A stretch of DNA of 64,000 nt from the NCBI RefSeq assembly GCF_036227565.1, contig NZ_CP109460.1, positions 1,364,001 to 1,428,000 of the forward strand, given 5' to 3'. Below the pieces are notes generated by a model. It worked only from the letters and a program-made list of their open reading frames with translations, did no database searches and had not been told where the DNA came from. Below are positions 33,549 through 41,828 of this stretch, piece by piece. Origin of the DNA: Streptomyces sp. NBC_01454 (GTDB taxonomy: Bacteria > Actinomycetota > Actinomycetes > Streptomycetales > Streptomycetaceae). Both the position numbers and the translations under genes were made by a program. Within the stretch, counting starts at the first letter, position 1. Every line of letters begins with the position of its first letter.

Positions 33549-35522
33549 ATGACGTCAGTTCTCCGCGCACACCCCAGCCACCGCAGCAGACCCCCGCACC
33601 GCCGTGCCGCGACGTTGCTCGCCACGCTGGCCGCCACCGCCCTCGCCCTGCTGCCGACCGCCCCCGCCCAGGCCGCGCCCGGCGGTGCGCCCGGCGCCCC
33701 GGCTGCCGCGGCGCCCTCCCCGGCCGGCGGATTCGACCAGCGGATCCTCTTCAAGGCGTCCCAGGAACAGGGCTACTTCTGCTTCCGGATACCGGCCGTC
33801 GTGGAGTCGGCCCGGGGGACCCTCCTCGCGTTCGCCGAGGGCCGGCGGCACGACTGCGGGGACGCCGGCGACATCGACCTGGTCCTCAAGCGGTCCACCG
33901 ACGGCGGCCGCACCTGGGGCCCGCTCCAGGTCGTCAACCACGGAGGCGGCGACACCCACGGCAACCCGGCGCCCGTGGTGGACCGCCGCACCGGCCGTAT
34001 CGTGCTGGCCGAGACCTACAACAAGGGCCGCACCGACGGACTCAGCTGCGACGTCCCCTGTGACCGCACCCCGCACCTCCAGTACAGCGACGACGACGGC
34101 GTGACCTGGTCCCCGCCCCGGGACCTGACCCCCGCCATCCGTCCCCCGCAGTGGAATTCCTGGTACGCCACCGGCCCCCTGCACGGCATCCAGCTCACCC
34201 GCGGACGGCACCGCGGCCGGCTGGTCTTCGGCATCAACTCCGAGAGCTACGCGGACAACCGGGTCACCGCCAACCACGCCGCGCTGGTCCACAGCGACGA
34301 CGGCGGCGCCACCTGGAAGGTCGGCGCGCTGGACACCTGGCCGGTCGCCGCCGACGGCACCTTCCGGCAGAAGCCCTCCGAGATGGCCCTCCTGGAACGC
34401 TCCGACGGCTCGGTCTACGTCAACGGCCGGGAGCAGGACGGCACCGATCTGGGTCATCGCACCGCGGCCGTCAGCCGCGACGGCGGCGCGTCGTTCAGCG
34501 CGCCGTTCCGCGCCCTGCCCGACCTCTACACCCCGATGGTGCAGGGCTCCGCGCTGCTGCTGCCGCACTCGTCCGCCGCGGGCGGCCGCAGCCGCACCCT
34601 CCTCGCGGCGCCCGCCGACCCCGACCGGCGCCGCACCATGACCATCCGCTCCTCCTGGGACGAGGGCCGGACCTGGGAGGGCGTGGAGCGGGGCGCCCGG
34701 GTCACCACCGACTGGTCCGGCTACTCGGACCTGGTCGCCCTCTCCCCCGAGGTCACCGGCCTGATGTACGAGGGCGGCGCGGTCGACGCCCGGGACGAGA
34801 TCCGCTTCGCCCGCTTCACCGAGGACTGGCTCGGCCCGCGCCGCGGCCCGGACCCCACGACCCGCGACACCGCCCCCGGCGCCCGGCCCGCGCCCGTGCT
34901 CGGCGGCCCCCGCGGCACCGACGGCCGCTTCGGCCGGGCGCTGTCCTTCGACGGCACCGACGACGCGGTACGCCTCCCCTTCCGCTCCTCCCTCCCCCTG
35001 GGCACCCGCGACTTCACGTGCAGTCTGTGGTTCCGCTACGACGCCACGACCGGCGAACAGCCGCTGTTGTGGATGGGCGGTGTGGGCACCAGAACCCCGC
35101 AGGTCGCGGTGGAGGCCGACCCCGCCCACGGCCGGATCGTCGGCCGCCTGACCGCCGTCAACGGCGCCGCCCCGGCCGCCACCGCCCAGGCCGTGACCCA
35201 CAGCGCCTACAACGACGGCGGCTGGCACCATCTGGCGCTGCGCCGCACCGGCGGCCGGCTGCTGCTCGACGTGGACGGCGGCGAGACCACCGTGGTGCCC
35301 GATGTCCCGGGGTCGGTCAGCCAGGGCTCGGTGTTCGGTGTGCACCTGGGGCAGAAGCCCGACGGCCGGGTCCAGTTCACCGGCGCGCTGGACGAGGTCC
35401 GCGTCTACCGGCGCGCCCTGAGCGATGCCGAACTGACCGCCCTGCGCACCGAAAACGCCGCCGCGCCCGGCCCGCTGGTCCTCGGGCTTCCGCTGGACCG
35501 GGTGCGGGGCGCGGGGCGTTAG
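33549..35522 (+). CDS. Secreted sialidase with C-terminal LamG domain
   Basis: A 657-residue exo-alpha-sialidase (GH33-like). The N-terminus has a Sec signal peptide (RRAATLLATLAATALALLPT ending APAQA) at about residues 19-43. The six-bladed catalytic propeller (about 65-440) shows FRIPAVVESA for the arginine triad, and Asp boxes STDGGRTW, SDDDGVTW, SDDGGATW and SWDEGRTW. A LamG/concanavalin-like domain (about 470-640; FGRALSFDGTDDAVRLPF, NDGGWHHLALRRTGG, GALDEVRVYRRALSDAE) follows and probably binds carbohydrate. I chose ATG 33549 because the signal peptide starts there. It should release sialic acid from host or environmental glycans outside the cell. No sialate catabolic genes are in the window. 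Confidence 0.92.
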   Translation: MTSVLRAHPSHRSRPPHRRAATLLATLAATALALLPTAPAQAAPGGAPGAPAAAAPSPAGGFDQRILFKASQEQGYFCFRIPAVVESARGTLLAFAEGRRHDCGDAGDIDLVLKRSTDGGRTWGPLQVVNHGGGDTHGNPAPVVDRRTGRIVLAETYNKGRTDGLSCDVPCDRTPHLQYSDDDGVTWSPPRDLTPAIRPPQWNSWYATGPLHGIQLTRGRHRGRLVFGINSESYADNRVTANHAALVHSDDGGATWKVGALDTWPVAADGTFRQKPSEMALLERSDGSVYVNGREQDGTDLGHRTAAVSRDGGASFSAPFRALPDLYTPMVQGSALLLPHSSAAGGRSRTLLAAPADPDRRRTMTIRSSWDEGRTWEGVERGARVTTDWSGYSDLVALSPEVTGLMYEGGAVDARDEIRFARFTEDWLGPRRGPDPTTRDTAPGARPAPVLGGPRGTDGRFGRALSFDGTDDAVRLPFRSSLPLGTRDFTCSLWFRYDATTGEQPLLWMGGVGTRTPQVAVEADPAHGRIVGRLTAVNGAAPAATAQAVTHSAYNDGGWHHLALRRTGGRLLLDVDGGETTVVPDVPGSVSQGSVFGVHLGQKPDGRVQFTGALDEVRVYRRALSDAELTALRTENAAAPGPLVLGLPLDRVRGAGR

Positions 35523-35537
35523 GCCCGCGGCCGGGCG

Positions 35538-36620
35538 TCACCCACGCGGTGGCGGCGGCCGCTGCCCGGCCGCCGCCACCGCCGGCGCGTCCGCCGGGGC
35601 CGTGCCCTCGGGACCGACCGGGGCCTTTGCCCGCCGCGGCTCCGGTACGGCGCGGGCCGCCATCCGCTTGGCCAGGAACGCGCACACCATCAACTGCATC
35701 TGGTGGAACAGCATCAGCGGCAGCACCACGAGCCCGGCCTGCGCGCCGAAGAGGACACTGGCCATCGGCAGACCGGCCGCCAGGCTCTTCTTCGAACCGG
35801 CGAAGGTGATCGCGATCCGGTCCGCGCGGCGGAAGCCGAGCTTCCCGGCGCCGTACGAGGAGACCGTCAGCATCACGGCGAGCAGCACCGCCTCCACCCC
35901 CAGCAGGCACAGCAGCCGCGGTGCGGAGACCTGGTGCCAGATGCCCCGGACGACGCCGGCGCTGAAGGCGGCGTAGACGACGAGCAGGATCGAGCCCCGG
36001 TCCACCCGGCCCAGGACCCTCTTGTGGCGGGTGAGGAAACCACCGATCCACCGCCGCAGCAGCTGCCCGGCGAGGAACGGGAGCAGCAGCTGACAGACGA
36101 TCGGCAGCAGTGCACCCGCTCGGAAACCACCGCCGTTGCCCGGCAGGACGAGTCCCGCCAGCAGCGGGGTGAGGACGATGCCGGCGAGGCTGGAGAACGA
36201 GCCGGCGCAGATCGCCGCCGCGACATTGCCGCGGGCCAGGGCGGTGAAGGCGATCGAGGACTGGACCGTGGACGGCACCAGGCACAGGAACAGCAGCCCG
36301 GTGTAGAGGGTCGGCGGGAGCACCTCGGGGACCAGGACGCGAGCGGCCAGGCCGAGCCCGGGGAACAGCACGAAGGTGCAGGCCAGGACGGTGAGGTGGA
36401 GCCGCCAGTGGCGCAGCCCGTCGAGGGCCTCGCGGGTGGAGAGCCGGGCGCCGTAGAGGAAGAAGAGCAGTGCCACGGCCCCGGTCGAGGCGCCTTCGGC
36501 GACGGTGGCGCCCGGTCCGCGGGCGGGCAGCAGCGCGGCCAGCGCGACGGTCCCCAGCAGCGCCAGGATGAATCCGTCCACGGGCAGCCAGGAGGGCAGC
36601 TTGGGCACAGGGCGGTGCAT
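35538..36620 (-). CDS. Bile acid:sodium symporter (SBF-like) family transporter
   Basis: A 360-residue transporter of the SBF-like (PF13593-type) group with about ten membrane helices, e.g. LLFFLYGARLSTREAL, GLLFLCLVPSTVQSSIAFT and AICAGSFSSLAGIVLTPLL. The SBF cores ARGNVAAAICAGSFSS and AGSKKSLAAGLPMASVLFG are typical. The charged, proline-rich C-terminus is cytoplasmic. The transported solute is unknown; in bacteria such proteins move organic anions. It starts at 36620, 177 bp from a divergent LysR gene that probably controls it. It is convergent with the sialidase (15 bp between stops). Confidence 0.9.
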   Translation of the reverse strand: MHRPVPKLPSWLPVDGFILALLGTVALAALLPARGPGATVAEGASTGAVALLFFLYGARLSTREALDGLRHWRLHLTVLACTFVLFPGLGLAARVLVPEVLPPTLYTGLLFLCLVPSTVQSSIAFTALARGNVAAAICAGSFSSLAGIVLTPLLAGLVLPGNGGGFRAGALLPIVCQLLLPFLAGQLLRRWIGGFLTRHKRVLGRVDRGSILLVVYAAFSAGVVRGIWHQVSAPRLLCLLGVEAVLLAVMLTVSSYGAGKLGFRRADRIAITFAGSKKSLAAGLPMASVLFGAQAGLVVLPLMLFHQMQLMVCAFLAKRMAARAVPEPRRAKAPVGPEGTAPADAPAVAAAGQRPPPPRG

Positions 36621-36797
36621 GATCTCGCTTCGGTCGTTCGGCGTCTCTCGGGCCGGGCTGCCCGGTGCGGTGCCGGCGCAGCCCCGGTCCAGACTGCCGC
36701 GAGCTGCGACGATCGGGAACCCTGCTTACCATGGTCACTGCTATCACGTTCCACGATGAACGGCGCCCGGCGGCGGAGCGGCCGGGACGGAGGGCCC

Positions 36798-37661
36798 GTG
36801 TTCGAACCCGTGCAGCTGCGCACCTTTCTCGCCGTGGCGCAGACCCTGAGCTTCACCCAGGCCGCGCACCGGCTCGGGCTGCGGCAGTCGACCGTGAGCC
36901 AGCACGTACGGAAGCTGGAGGAGACCGCCGGGCGCCGGCTGTTCACCCGGGACACCCACGGCGTGGAGCTGACCGAGGACGGTGAGGCGATGCTCGGCTT
37001 CGCCCGGACGATCCTGGAGGCGAACGAGCGGGCCACGAGCTTCTTCACGGGGACCCGGCTGCGCGGCCGGCTCCGCTTCGGCGCCTCGGAGGACTTCGTG
37101 CTGACCCGGCTGCCGGAGGTCCTCGAAGGGTTCCGGCGGGACCACCCCGAGGTCGATCTGGAGCTGAGGGTCGAACTGTCGGGGACCCTGCACGAGCTGC
37201 TGGCGGCCGGGCGGCTCGATCTCGTTCTCGCCAAGCGGCGCCCGGGGGCGTCCCACGGACGGCTGGTGTGGCGCGACCGCCTGGTGTGGGTCGGCGCCGG
37301 GCGGCTGCGTCTCGATCCGCAGCGTCCGGTCCCGCTGGTCGTCTTCCCGTCACCCGCGCTGACCCGCGCCCGGGCCCTGGAGGCACTGGAGCGCGCGGGC
37401 CGGGAGTGGCGGATCGTCTGCACCAGCGGGAGTCTCAACGGACTGATCGCCGCAACTCGGGCAAGTCTGGGCGTGATGGCACATACGAGGGGCATGATCC
37501 CGCCAGGTTTGGCTGAGATCTCGCCACGCGCCGGTCTGCCGGAACTGGGCGGGGTGGATTTCGCTCTTCTCCATGGAGAGCGTGACCGTGCGGCGCGGGG
37601 ACCGGCCGAGGCCCTCGCCGACGCGATCCTCGCGGGCGGCGACCGGCTGCAGCTCCCCTGA
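36798..37661 (+). CDS. LysR-family transcriptional regulator
   Basis: A 287-residue LysR-type regulator. The N-terminal helix-turn-helix reads LRTFLAVAQTLSFTQAAHRL then GLRQSTVSQHVRKLEETAGR; the LysR substrate-binding domain follows (LRFGASEDFVLTRLPEVLEG, LLAAGRLDLVLAKRRPG, GREWRIVCTSGSLNGLIAAT). I chose GTG 36798 because GGACGGAGGG lies just upstream; an ATG at 36756 would add 14 residues without family resemblance. It is divergent from the SBF transporter and is its likely regulator, probably responding to the transported solute. Confidence 0.9.
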   Translation: MFEPVQLRTFLAVAQTLSFTQAAHRLGLRQSTVSQHVRKLEETAGRRLFTRDTHGVELTEDGEAMLGFARTILEANERATSFFTGTRLRGRLRFGASEDFVLTRLPEVLEGFRRDHPEVDLELRVELSGTLHELLAAGRLDLVLAKRRPGASHGRLVWRDRLVWVGAGRLRLDPQRPVPLVVFPSPALTRARALEALERAGREWRIVCTSGSLNGLIAATRASLGVMAHTRGMIPPGLAEISPRAGLPELGGVDFALLHGERDRAARGPAEALADAILAGGDRLQLP

Positions 37662-37973
37662 CCGGGCGGTGACCTGTCCGCCGGTCCGGGGCCGCCTCCG
37701 AGCCCTTCGGCCGGGCCCTTCGGAGCGCCGTCCTCATGTGCGGCGAAAGCGGCGTTTTCCTGTGCAGAGATTTGGTGCAGATATGGTCCCGGCGTCGTGA
37801 TCGTCCGACGTTGAACCGGCGGGAACGTGTCCGCGCTTCTCCGAAGTAGCCCGTTTTCGCCTGTTGGCCATTTCCCGTGCAGCCGGTTTCGTGACGTGGT
37901 ACGGCACTGCCGGATGCGGTCACCGTGGGGTACGGTCGCGGCCTTGTGAGGAGCACCACGAGGAGCTGGGTCA
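37662..37973. other. Intergenic upstream of acyl-CoA synthetase
   Basis: 312 bp with no gene. GTGCAGA is repeated at 37762-37768 and 37775-37781, 13 bases apart, upstream of the acyl-CoA synthetase, a possible regulator site. GAGGAGC lies before the TTG start at 37974. Confidence 0.4.
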
Positions 37974-39800
37974 TTGCGCGAGTTCACCGTCCCGCCACTG
38001 GCGACCGCGCCCCGGGTCGGCGGGCTGGCGGACACCGTCTACGAGCATGCCGAAGCCGATCCCGGACGCGTCGCGCTGGCGCGTAAGGACGACGAGGGAA
38101 ACTGGCAGAACGTCACCGCCGGGCAATTCCGGGACGAGGTCCTCGCGCTGGCCAAGGGCCTGCTCGCGCAGGGCGTCCGGTTCGGCGACCGGATCGGCAT
38201 CATGTCCCGTACCCGCTACGAGTGGACCCTGTTCGACTTCGCGCTGTGGTCGATCGGCGTCCAGTCCGTGCCGCTGTATCCGACGTCCTCGGCCGAGCAG
38301 GTCTTCTGGATGCTGCACAACGCGGACGTCTCGGCCTGTCTGGTCGAGCACGAGGACCATGCGATGACCATCGGCTCGGTCATCGACCGGCTGCCCCACC
38401 TGCGCAAGCTGTGGCAGCTGGACGCCGACCCGGTGGCCGAGCTGACCGCGGCCGGTGCGCATATCGACGACGACGTGGTGCACCGGCACCGCATGGCCGT
38501 CACCCCGGACGCCACGGCGACGATCATCTACACCTCCGGCACCACCGGACGTCCCAAGGGCTGTCTGATCACCCACGCCAATTTCATGGCCGAGTCCGAC
38601 AACATGGTGCTCCGCTACGAAAAGGTCTTCCACTCCAAGCCGGGCGACGAGGCGGCCACCCTGCTCTTCCTGCCGCTGGCGCACGTCTTCGGCCGGATGG
38701 TGCAGGTCGCGGCGCTCCGTGGCCGGGTCAAGCTGGGCCACCAGCCCGAGCTGGCGGCCCGTGCCCTGCTGCCCGATCTGCAGTCCCTCCAGCCGACGTT
38801 CATCCTCGCGGTGCCGTACATCTTCGAGAAGGTCTTCGCCGCGGCCCGGCGGCGGGCGGAGGCGGACGGCAAGGTCGGGCCGTTCGACAAGGCCGTCGAG
38901 ATCGCGGTCCGCTATGCCGAGGCGCAGGAGAACAAGGCGTTCGGCACCGGGTCCGGCCCCAGCGCCTCGCTGCGGATGCAGCACCAGCTCTTCGACAAGC
39001 TGGTCTACAGCAAGGTCAGGGCGGCGATGGGCGGCCGGGTGCGGCACGCGATGTCGGGCGGCTCGGCGATGGAGCGCCGCCTCGGGCTGTTCTTCGCCGG
39101 CGCCGGCGTGCGGATCTTCGAGGGCTACGGCCTGACGGAGAGCACCGCGGCCGCCACCGCCAACCCGCCCGAGCGCACCCGCTTCGGCTCCGTCGGCACC
39201 CCCGTGCCGGGGACCACCGTGCACATCGCGGAGGACGGCGAGGTCTGGCTGTACGGCGGACAGGTCTTCCACGGTTACCACAACGACCCGAAGGCGACCG
39301 ACGCCGTGCTGCACGACGGCTGGTTCTCCACCGGTGACCTCGGCGCGCTCGACGAGGACGGCTATCTGACGATCACCGGCCGGAAGAAGGAAATCCTGGT
39401 CACCTCCGGCGGCAAGACGGTCTCGCCGGTGGGCCTGGAGGAGCGGGTGCGGGCGCATCCGCTGGTCGCCCAGTGCATCGTGGTCGGCAACGACCGCCCG
39501 TTCATCGCCGCGCTGGTGACCCTGGACCCGGAGGCGGTCACCCACTGGCTGGCCATGCGCGAGAAGCCGGAGATGCCGCCGACCGACCTGGTGCGCGACC
39601 CGGACCTGGAGACCGAGATCCGGCGTGCCGTCGTGGCCGCCAACACGCTGGTCTCCCAGGCAGAGTCGATCCGTACGTTCCGGATACTGGCTCACCAGTT
39701 CAGCGAGGAGCACGGGCTGCTGACCCCGTCGCTGAAGCTCAAGCGCAAGGCGATCGAGACGGCGTACTCGGTCGAGGTGGACGCGCTCTACGGGTCGTGA
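37974..39800 (+). CDS. Long-chain fatty acyl-CoA synthetase (AMP-forming)
   Basis: A 608-residue adenylating enzyme of the long-chain acyl-CoA ligase group: it activates a fatty acid with ATP and CoA. Motif A3 reads IIYTSGTTGRPKG (P-loop), A5 is IFEGYGLTESTAA, A7 is GWFSTGDLG, and A8-A10 are present as YLTITGRKKEILVTSGGKTV and SLKLKRKAI with the catalytic lysine. The start is TTG 37974, preceded by GAGGAGCTGGG; no ATG or GTG near the N-terminus fits better. The protein is full length. It stands alone, 111 bp before the aldo/keto reductase frame. It is probably for fatty acid uptake or lipid turnover. Confidence 0.92.
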   Translation: MREFTVPPLATAPRVGGLADTVYEHAEADPGRVALARKDDEGNWQNVTAGQFRDEVLALAKGLLAQGVRFGDRIGIMSRTRYEWTLFDFALWSIGVQSVPLYPTSSAEQVFWMLHNADVSACLVEHEDHAMTIGSVIDRLPHLRKLWQLDADPVAELTAAGAHIDDDVVHRHRMAVTPDATATIIYTSGTTGRPKGCLITHANFMAESDNMVLRYEKVFHSKPGDEAATLLFLPLAHVFGRMVQVAALRGRVKLGHQPELAARALLPDLQSLQPTFILAVPYIFEKVFAAARRRAEADGKVGPFDKAVEIAVRYAEAQENKAFGTGSGPSASLRMQHQLFDKLVYSKVRAAMGGRVRHAMSGGSAMERRLGLFFAGAGVRIFEGYGLTESTAAATANPPERTRFGSVGTPVPGTTVHIAEDGEVWLYGGQVFHGYHNDPKATDAVLHDGWFSTGDLGALDEDGYLTITGRKKEILVTSGGKTVSPVGLEERVRAHPLVAQCIVVGNDRPFIAALVTLDPEAVTHWLAMREKPEMPPTDLVRDPDLETEIRRAVVAANTLVSQAESIRTFRILAHQFSEEHGLLTPSLKLKRKAIETAYSVEVDALYGS

Positions 39801-39955
39801 GGGGCCGGGCGGGCCGGTTCGCCGGGGTAGGCCGGCCCCACGGCCGCCCTCCACCGCGGGCCGCACGCATCCCGTGGGCATGCCCGGGAATGCGTGACGG
39901 CGGATGATCGTTGTCATCCCTGAACGCAGCAGTCGACGTAAGGACCGATTTCCCC

Positions 39956-40789
39956 GTGAGCAAGGTTCCCTCCATCACGCTCAACAACGGCATCGCGATG
40001 CCGCAGCTCGGCTTCGGCGTCTGGCAGATCGAGGACGACCAGGCGTTCACCGCCGTCGGCCAGGCCCTGGAGGCCGGGTACCGCAGCATCGACACCGCGG
40101 CGATCTACGGCAACGAAGAGGGCACGGGCAAGGCACTCGCGGCGTCCGGCCTCGCCCGTGAGGAGCTGTTCGTCACGACGAAGCTCTGGAACGGCGACCA
40201 GGGTCACGACGCGGCGCTGCGGGCCTTCGACCGCTCCCTCACCAAGCTCGGCCTGGAGTATGTGGACCTCTATCTGATCCACTGGCCGCTGCCGTCCCGG
40301 GACACGTACGTCGACACGTACAAGGCTCTGGAGAAGATCCACGCGGACGGCCGCGCCAAGGCGATCGGCGTCTCCAACTTCCTGCCCGGACATCTGGAGC
40401 GGCTGCTGGGCGAGACCTCCGTCGTCCCGGCCGTCAACCAGATCGAGCTGCACCCGCAGTTCCAGCAGGCCGAGTCCCGCGCCCTCCACGCCCGGCACCA
40501 CATCGTCACCGAGGCCTGGTCGCCGCTGGGCCAGGGCAAGGGCCTCCTGGAGCACGCGACGCTCGCCGAGCTCGCCGCCAAGCACGGCAGGACGCCGGCT
40601 CAGGTGGTGCTGCGCTGGCACCTCCAGCTGGGCAATGTCGTCATCCCGAAGTCCGTCACGCCCTCGCGCATCGCCGAGAACATCGACGTCTTCGACTTCG
40701 CGCTGGATGACACGGACCTCGCAACCCTCGCCGCACTGGACTCCGGCAACCGCCTCGGCCCGGACCCGGCCACCTTCGACGTGGGCTGA
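39956..40789 (+). CDS. Aldo/keto reductase
   Basis: A 277-residue NADPH-dependent aldo/keto reductase similar to 2,5-diketo-D-gluconate reductases (AKR5-like). The tetrad residues are visible: Asp and Tyr in SIDTAAIYGNE, Lys in LFVTTKLWNG, His in LYLIHWPLP. The coenzyme segment VVIPKSVTPSRIAEN near the end is also typical. I chose GTG 39956 (SKVPSITLNNG) with AAGGA about 11 bases upstream; an upstream start at 39911 would add 15 residues not typical of the family. It is followed by a very strong hairpin. Substrates are probably small aldehydes or ketones. Confidence 0.9.
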   Translation: MSKVPSITLNNGIAMPQLGFGVWQIEDDQAFTAVGQALEAGYRSIDTAAIYGNEEGTGKALAASGLAREELFVTTKLWNGDQGHDAALRAFDRSLTKLGLEYVDLYLIHWPLPSRDTYVDTYKALEKIHADGRAKAIGVSNFLPGHLERLLGETSVVPAVNQIELHPQFQQAESRALHARHHIVTEAWSPLGQGKGLLEHATLAELAAKHGRTPAQVVLRWHLQLGNVVIPKSVTPSRIAENIDVFDFALDDTDLATLAALDSGNRLGPDPATFDVG

Positions 40790-40804
40790 CCCGGCTTCCC
40801 CGAC

Positions 40805-40833
40805 GGCGCCGCCCGGCCCGGCCGGGCGGCGCC
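40805..40833 (+). terminator. 14-bp perfect stem-loop after aldo/keto reductase
   Basis: GGCGCCGCCCGGCC at 40805-40818 is followed, after one C, by its exact complement at 40820-40833, 16 bases after the stop. Without a U-tract, but highly stable. Confidence 0.65.
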
Positions 40834-40968
40834 GCGGCGTACCCGAGTGGCGGGCTCGGCGGACGCCAGGAAGTGTGGAGGGTGAGTGCGGGGCGGCCCC
40901 CGCGGCGCGCCGACCGGGGCCGGTACCCCTGCGCTTCGTCCTGCTCCTCCCTTGTGCCGTACGGCCGG

Positions 40969-40985
40969 GGGAGGTGCCCCCGTCG
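40969..40985 (+). repeat. Dispersed repeat copy 1 (gggaggtgccccc type)
   Basis: The 17 bases gggaggtgcccccgtcg are identical to 45806-45822. They lie 11 bases before the VOC gene start, with GGAGG of the ribosome binding site directly after. GGGGG..CCCCC is partly self-complementary. It looks like a small palindromic repeat scattered in the chromosome. Confidence 0.5.
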
Positions 40986-40996
40986 AGGAGGCCACG

Positions 40997-41782
40997 ATGT
41001 CTGAAGTCACCGATCCCTACCAGCCCGGGACGCCTTGCTGGGTCGATCTCGCGGCACCTGACCAGCAAGCCGCCATCGACTTCTACTCCCAGGTCCTCGG
41101 GTGGACCGGAGAGATCGGGCCGGCGGAGACCGGTGGCTACGCCGTGTGCCGGCTGCACGGCAAGCCGGTGGCCGGCATCATGGCCGCGGTCCCGATGGGC
41201 GGCCAGCCCGCGCCGCCGACGGTGTGGACCACCTATCTCGCGGCCGCCGACGCGGAGGCCACCTCACAGGCGGTGAGCACGGCCGGCGGCACGGTCCTGA
41301 TGCCCGTCATGGACGTGATGACGCTCGGCCGGATGGCCATCGTGGCCGACCCCACGGGAGCGGTGTTCGGCATCTGGCAGGCCACGGACTTCCCCGGCGC
41401 CGGCATCGTCAACGAAGCCGGCGCCCTGATCTGGAACGAGCTCAACACCACCGACCCCTCGGCGGCCGGCGCCTTCTACCAGGCGGCCTTCGGCATCGAG
41501 AACGCACCCATGGAGGGCGCCGAGCACTACTACGGCCTGACGGTGAACGACCGCCCGGTGGGCGGCATGCAGCCGATGTCCGCGCAGATGCCCGCCGACA
41601 CCCCCTCGCACTGGCTGGCGTACTTCTCGGTGGACGACACCGATGCCACGGTCGCGAAGGTGACCGCGGCCGGCGGCGCCGTGCTGCAGGAGCCCTTCGA
41701 CATGATCGCCGGGCGGATGGCCGTGGTGACCGACCCGCAGGGCGCGACCTTCGCCGTGATCAACCCGAAGCCGATGCAGTAG
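40997..41782 (+). CDS. Two-domain VOC (glyoxalase-like) protein
   Basis: A 261-residue protein made of two vicinal-oxygen-chelate domains, about residues 8-120 (PCWVDLAAPDQQAAIDFYSQ ... DPTGAVFGIWQ) and 140-258 (LIWNELNTTDPSAAGAFYQA ... DPQGATFAVINPKP). Each has the E/H pattern and the glycine-rich end typical of glyoxalase or hydroxylase-like members; it is similar to the CFP30B group of actinomycetes. No substrate can be named. ATG 40997 follows GAGGAGG directly. It ends 47 bp before the stop of the convergent GT-B-like gene, with a hairpin between. Confidence 0.88.
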   Translation: MSEVTDPYQPGTPCWVDLAAPDQQAAIDFYSQVLGWTGEIGPAETGGYAVCRLHGKPVAGIMAAVPMGGQPAPPTVWTTYLAAADAEATSQAVSTAGGTVLMPVMDVMTLGRMAIVADPTGAVFGIWQATDFPGAGIVNEAGALIWNELNTTDPSAAGAFYQAAFGIENAPMEGAEHYYGLTVNDRPVGGMQPMSAQMPADTPSHWLAYFSVDDTDATVAKVTAAGGAVLQEPFDMIAGRMAVVTDPQGATFAVINPKPMQ

Positions 41783-41795
41783 GGCCGGGACGTGT

Positions 41796-41824
41796 GCGGG
41801 CGGCGGCCCCCCGCCGTCGCCCGC
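41796..41824. terminator. 12-bp hairpin between convergent genes
   Basis: GCGGGCGGCGGC (41796-41807) pairs with GCCGTCGCCCGC (41813-41824) with one G-U pair, around a five-base loop. It can end transcription from the VOC gene and from the convergent gene. Confidence 0.6.
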
Positions 41825-41828
41825 CCGG

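Noticed and set aside
35873..38035. 720-codon minus-strand open frame
   Set aside because: It is antisense to the LysR gene and out of frame in the SBF transporter; both real genes carry clear motifs.
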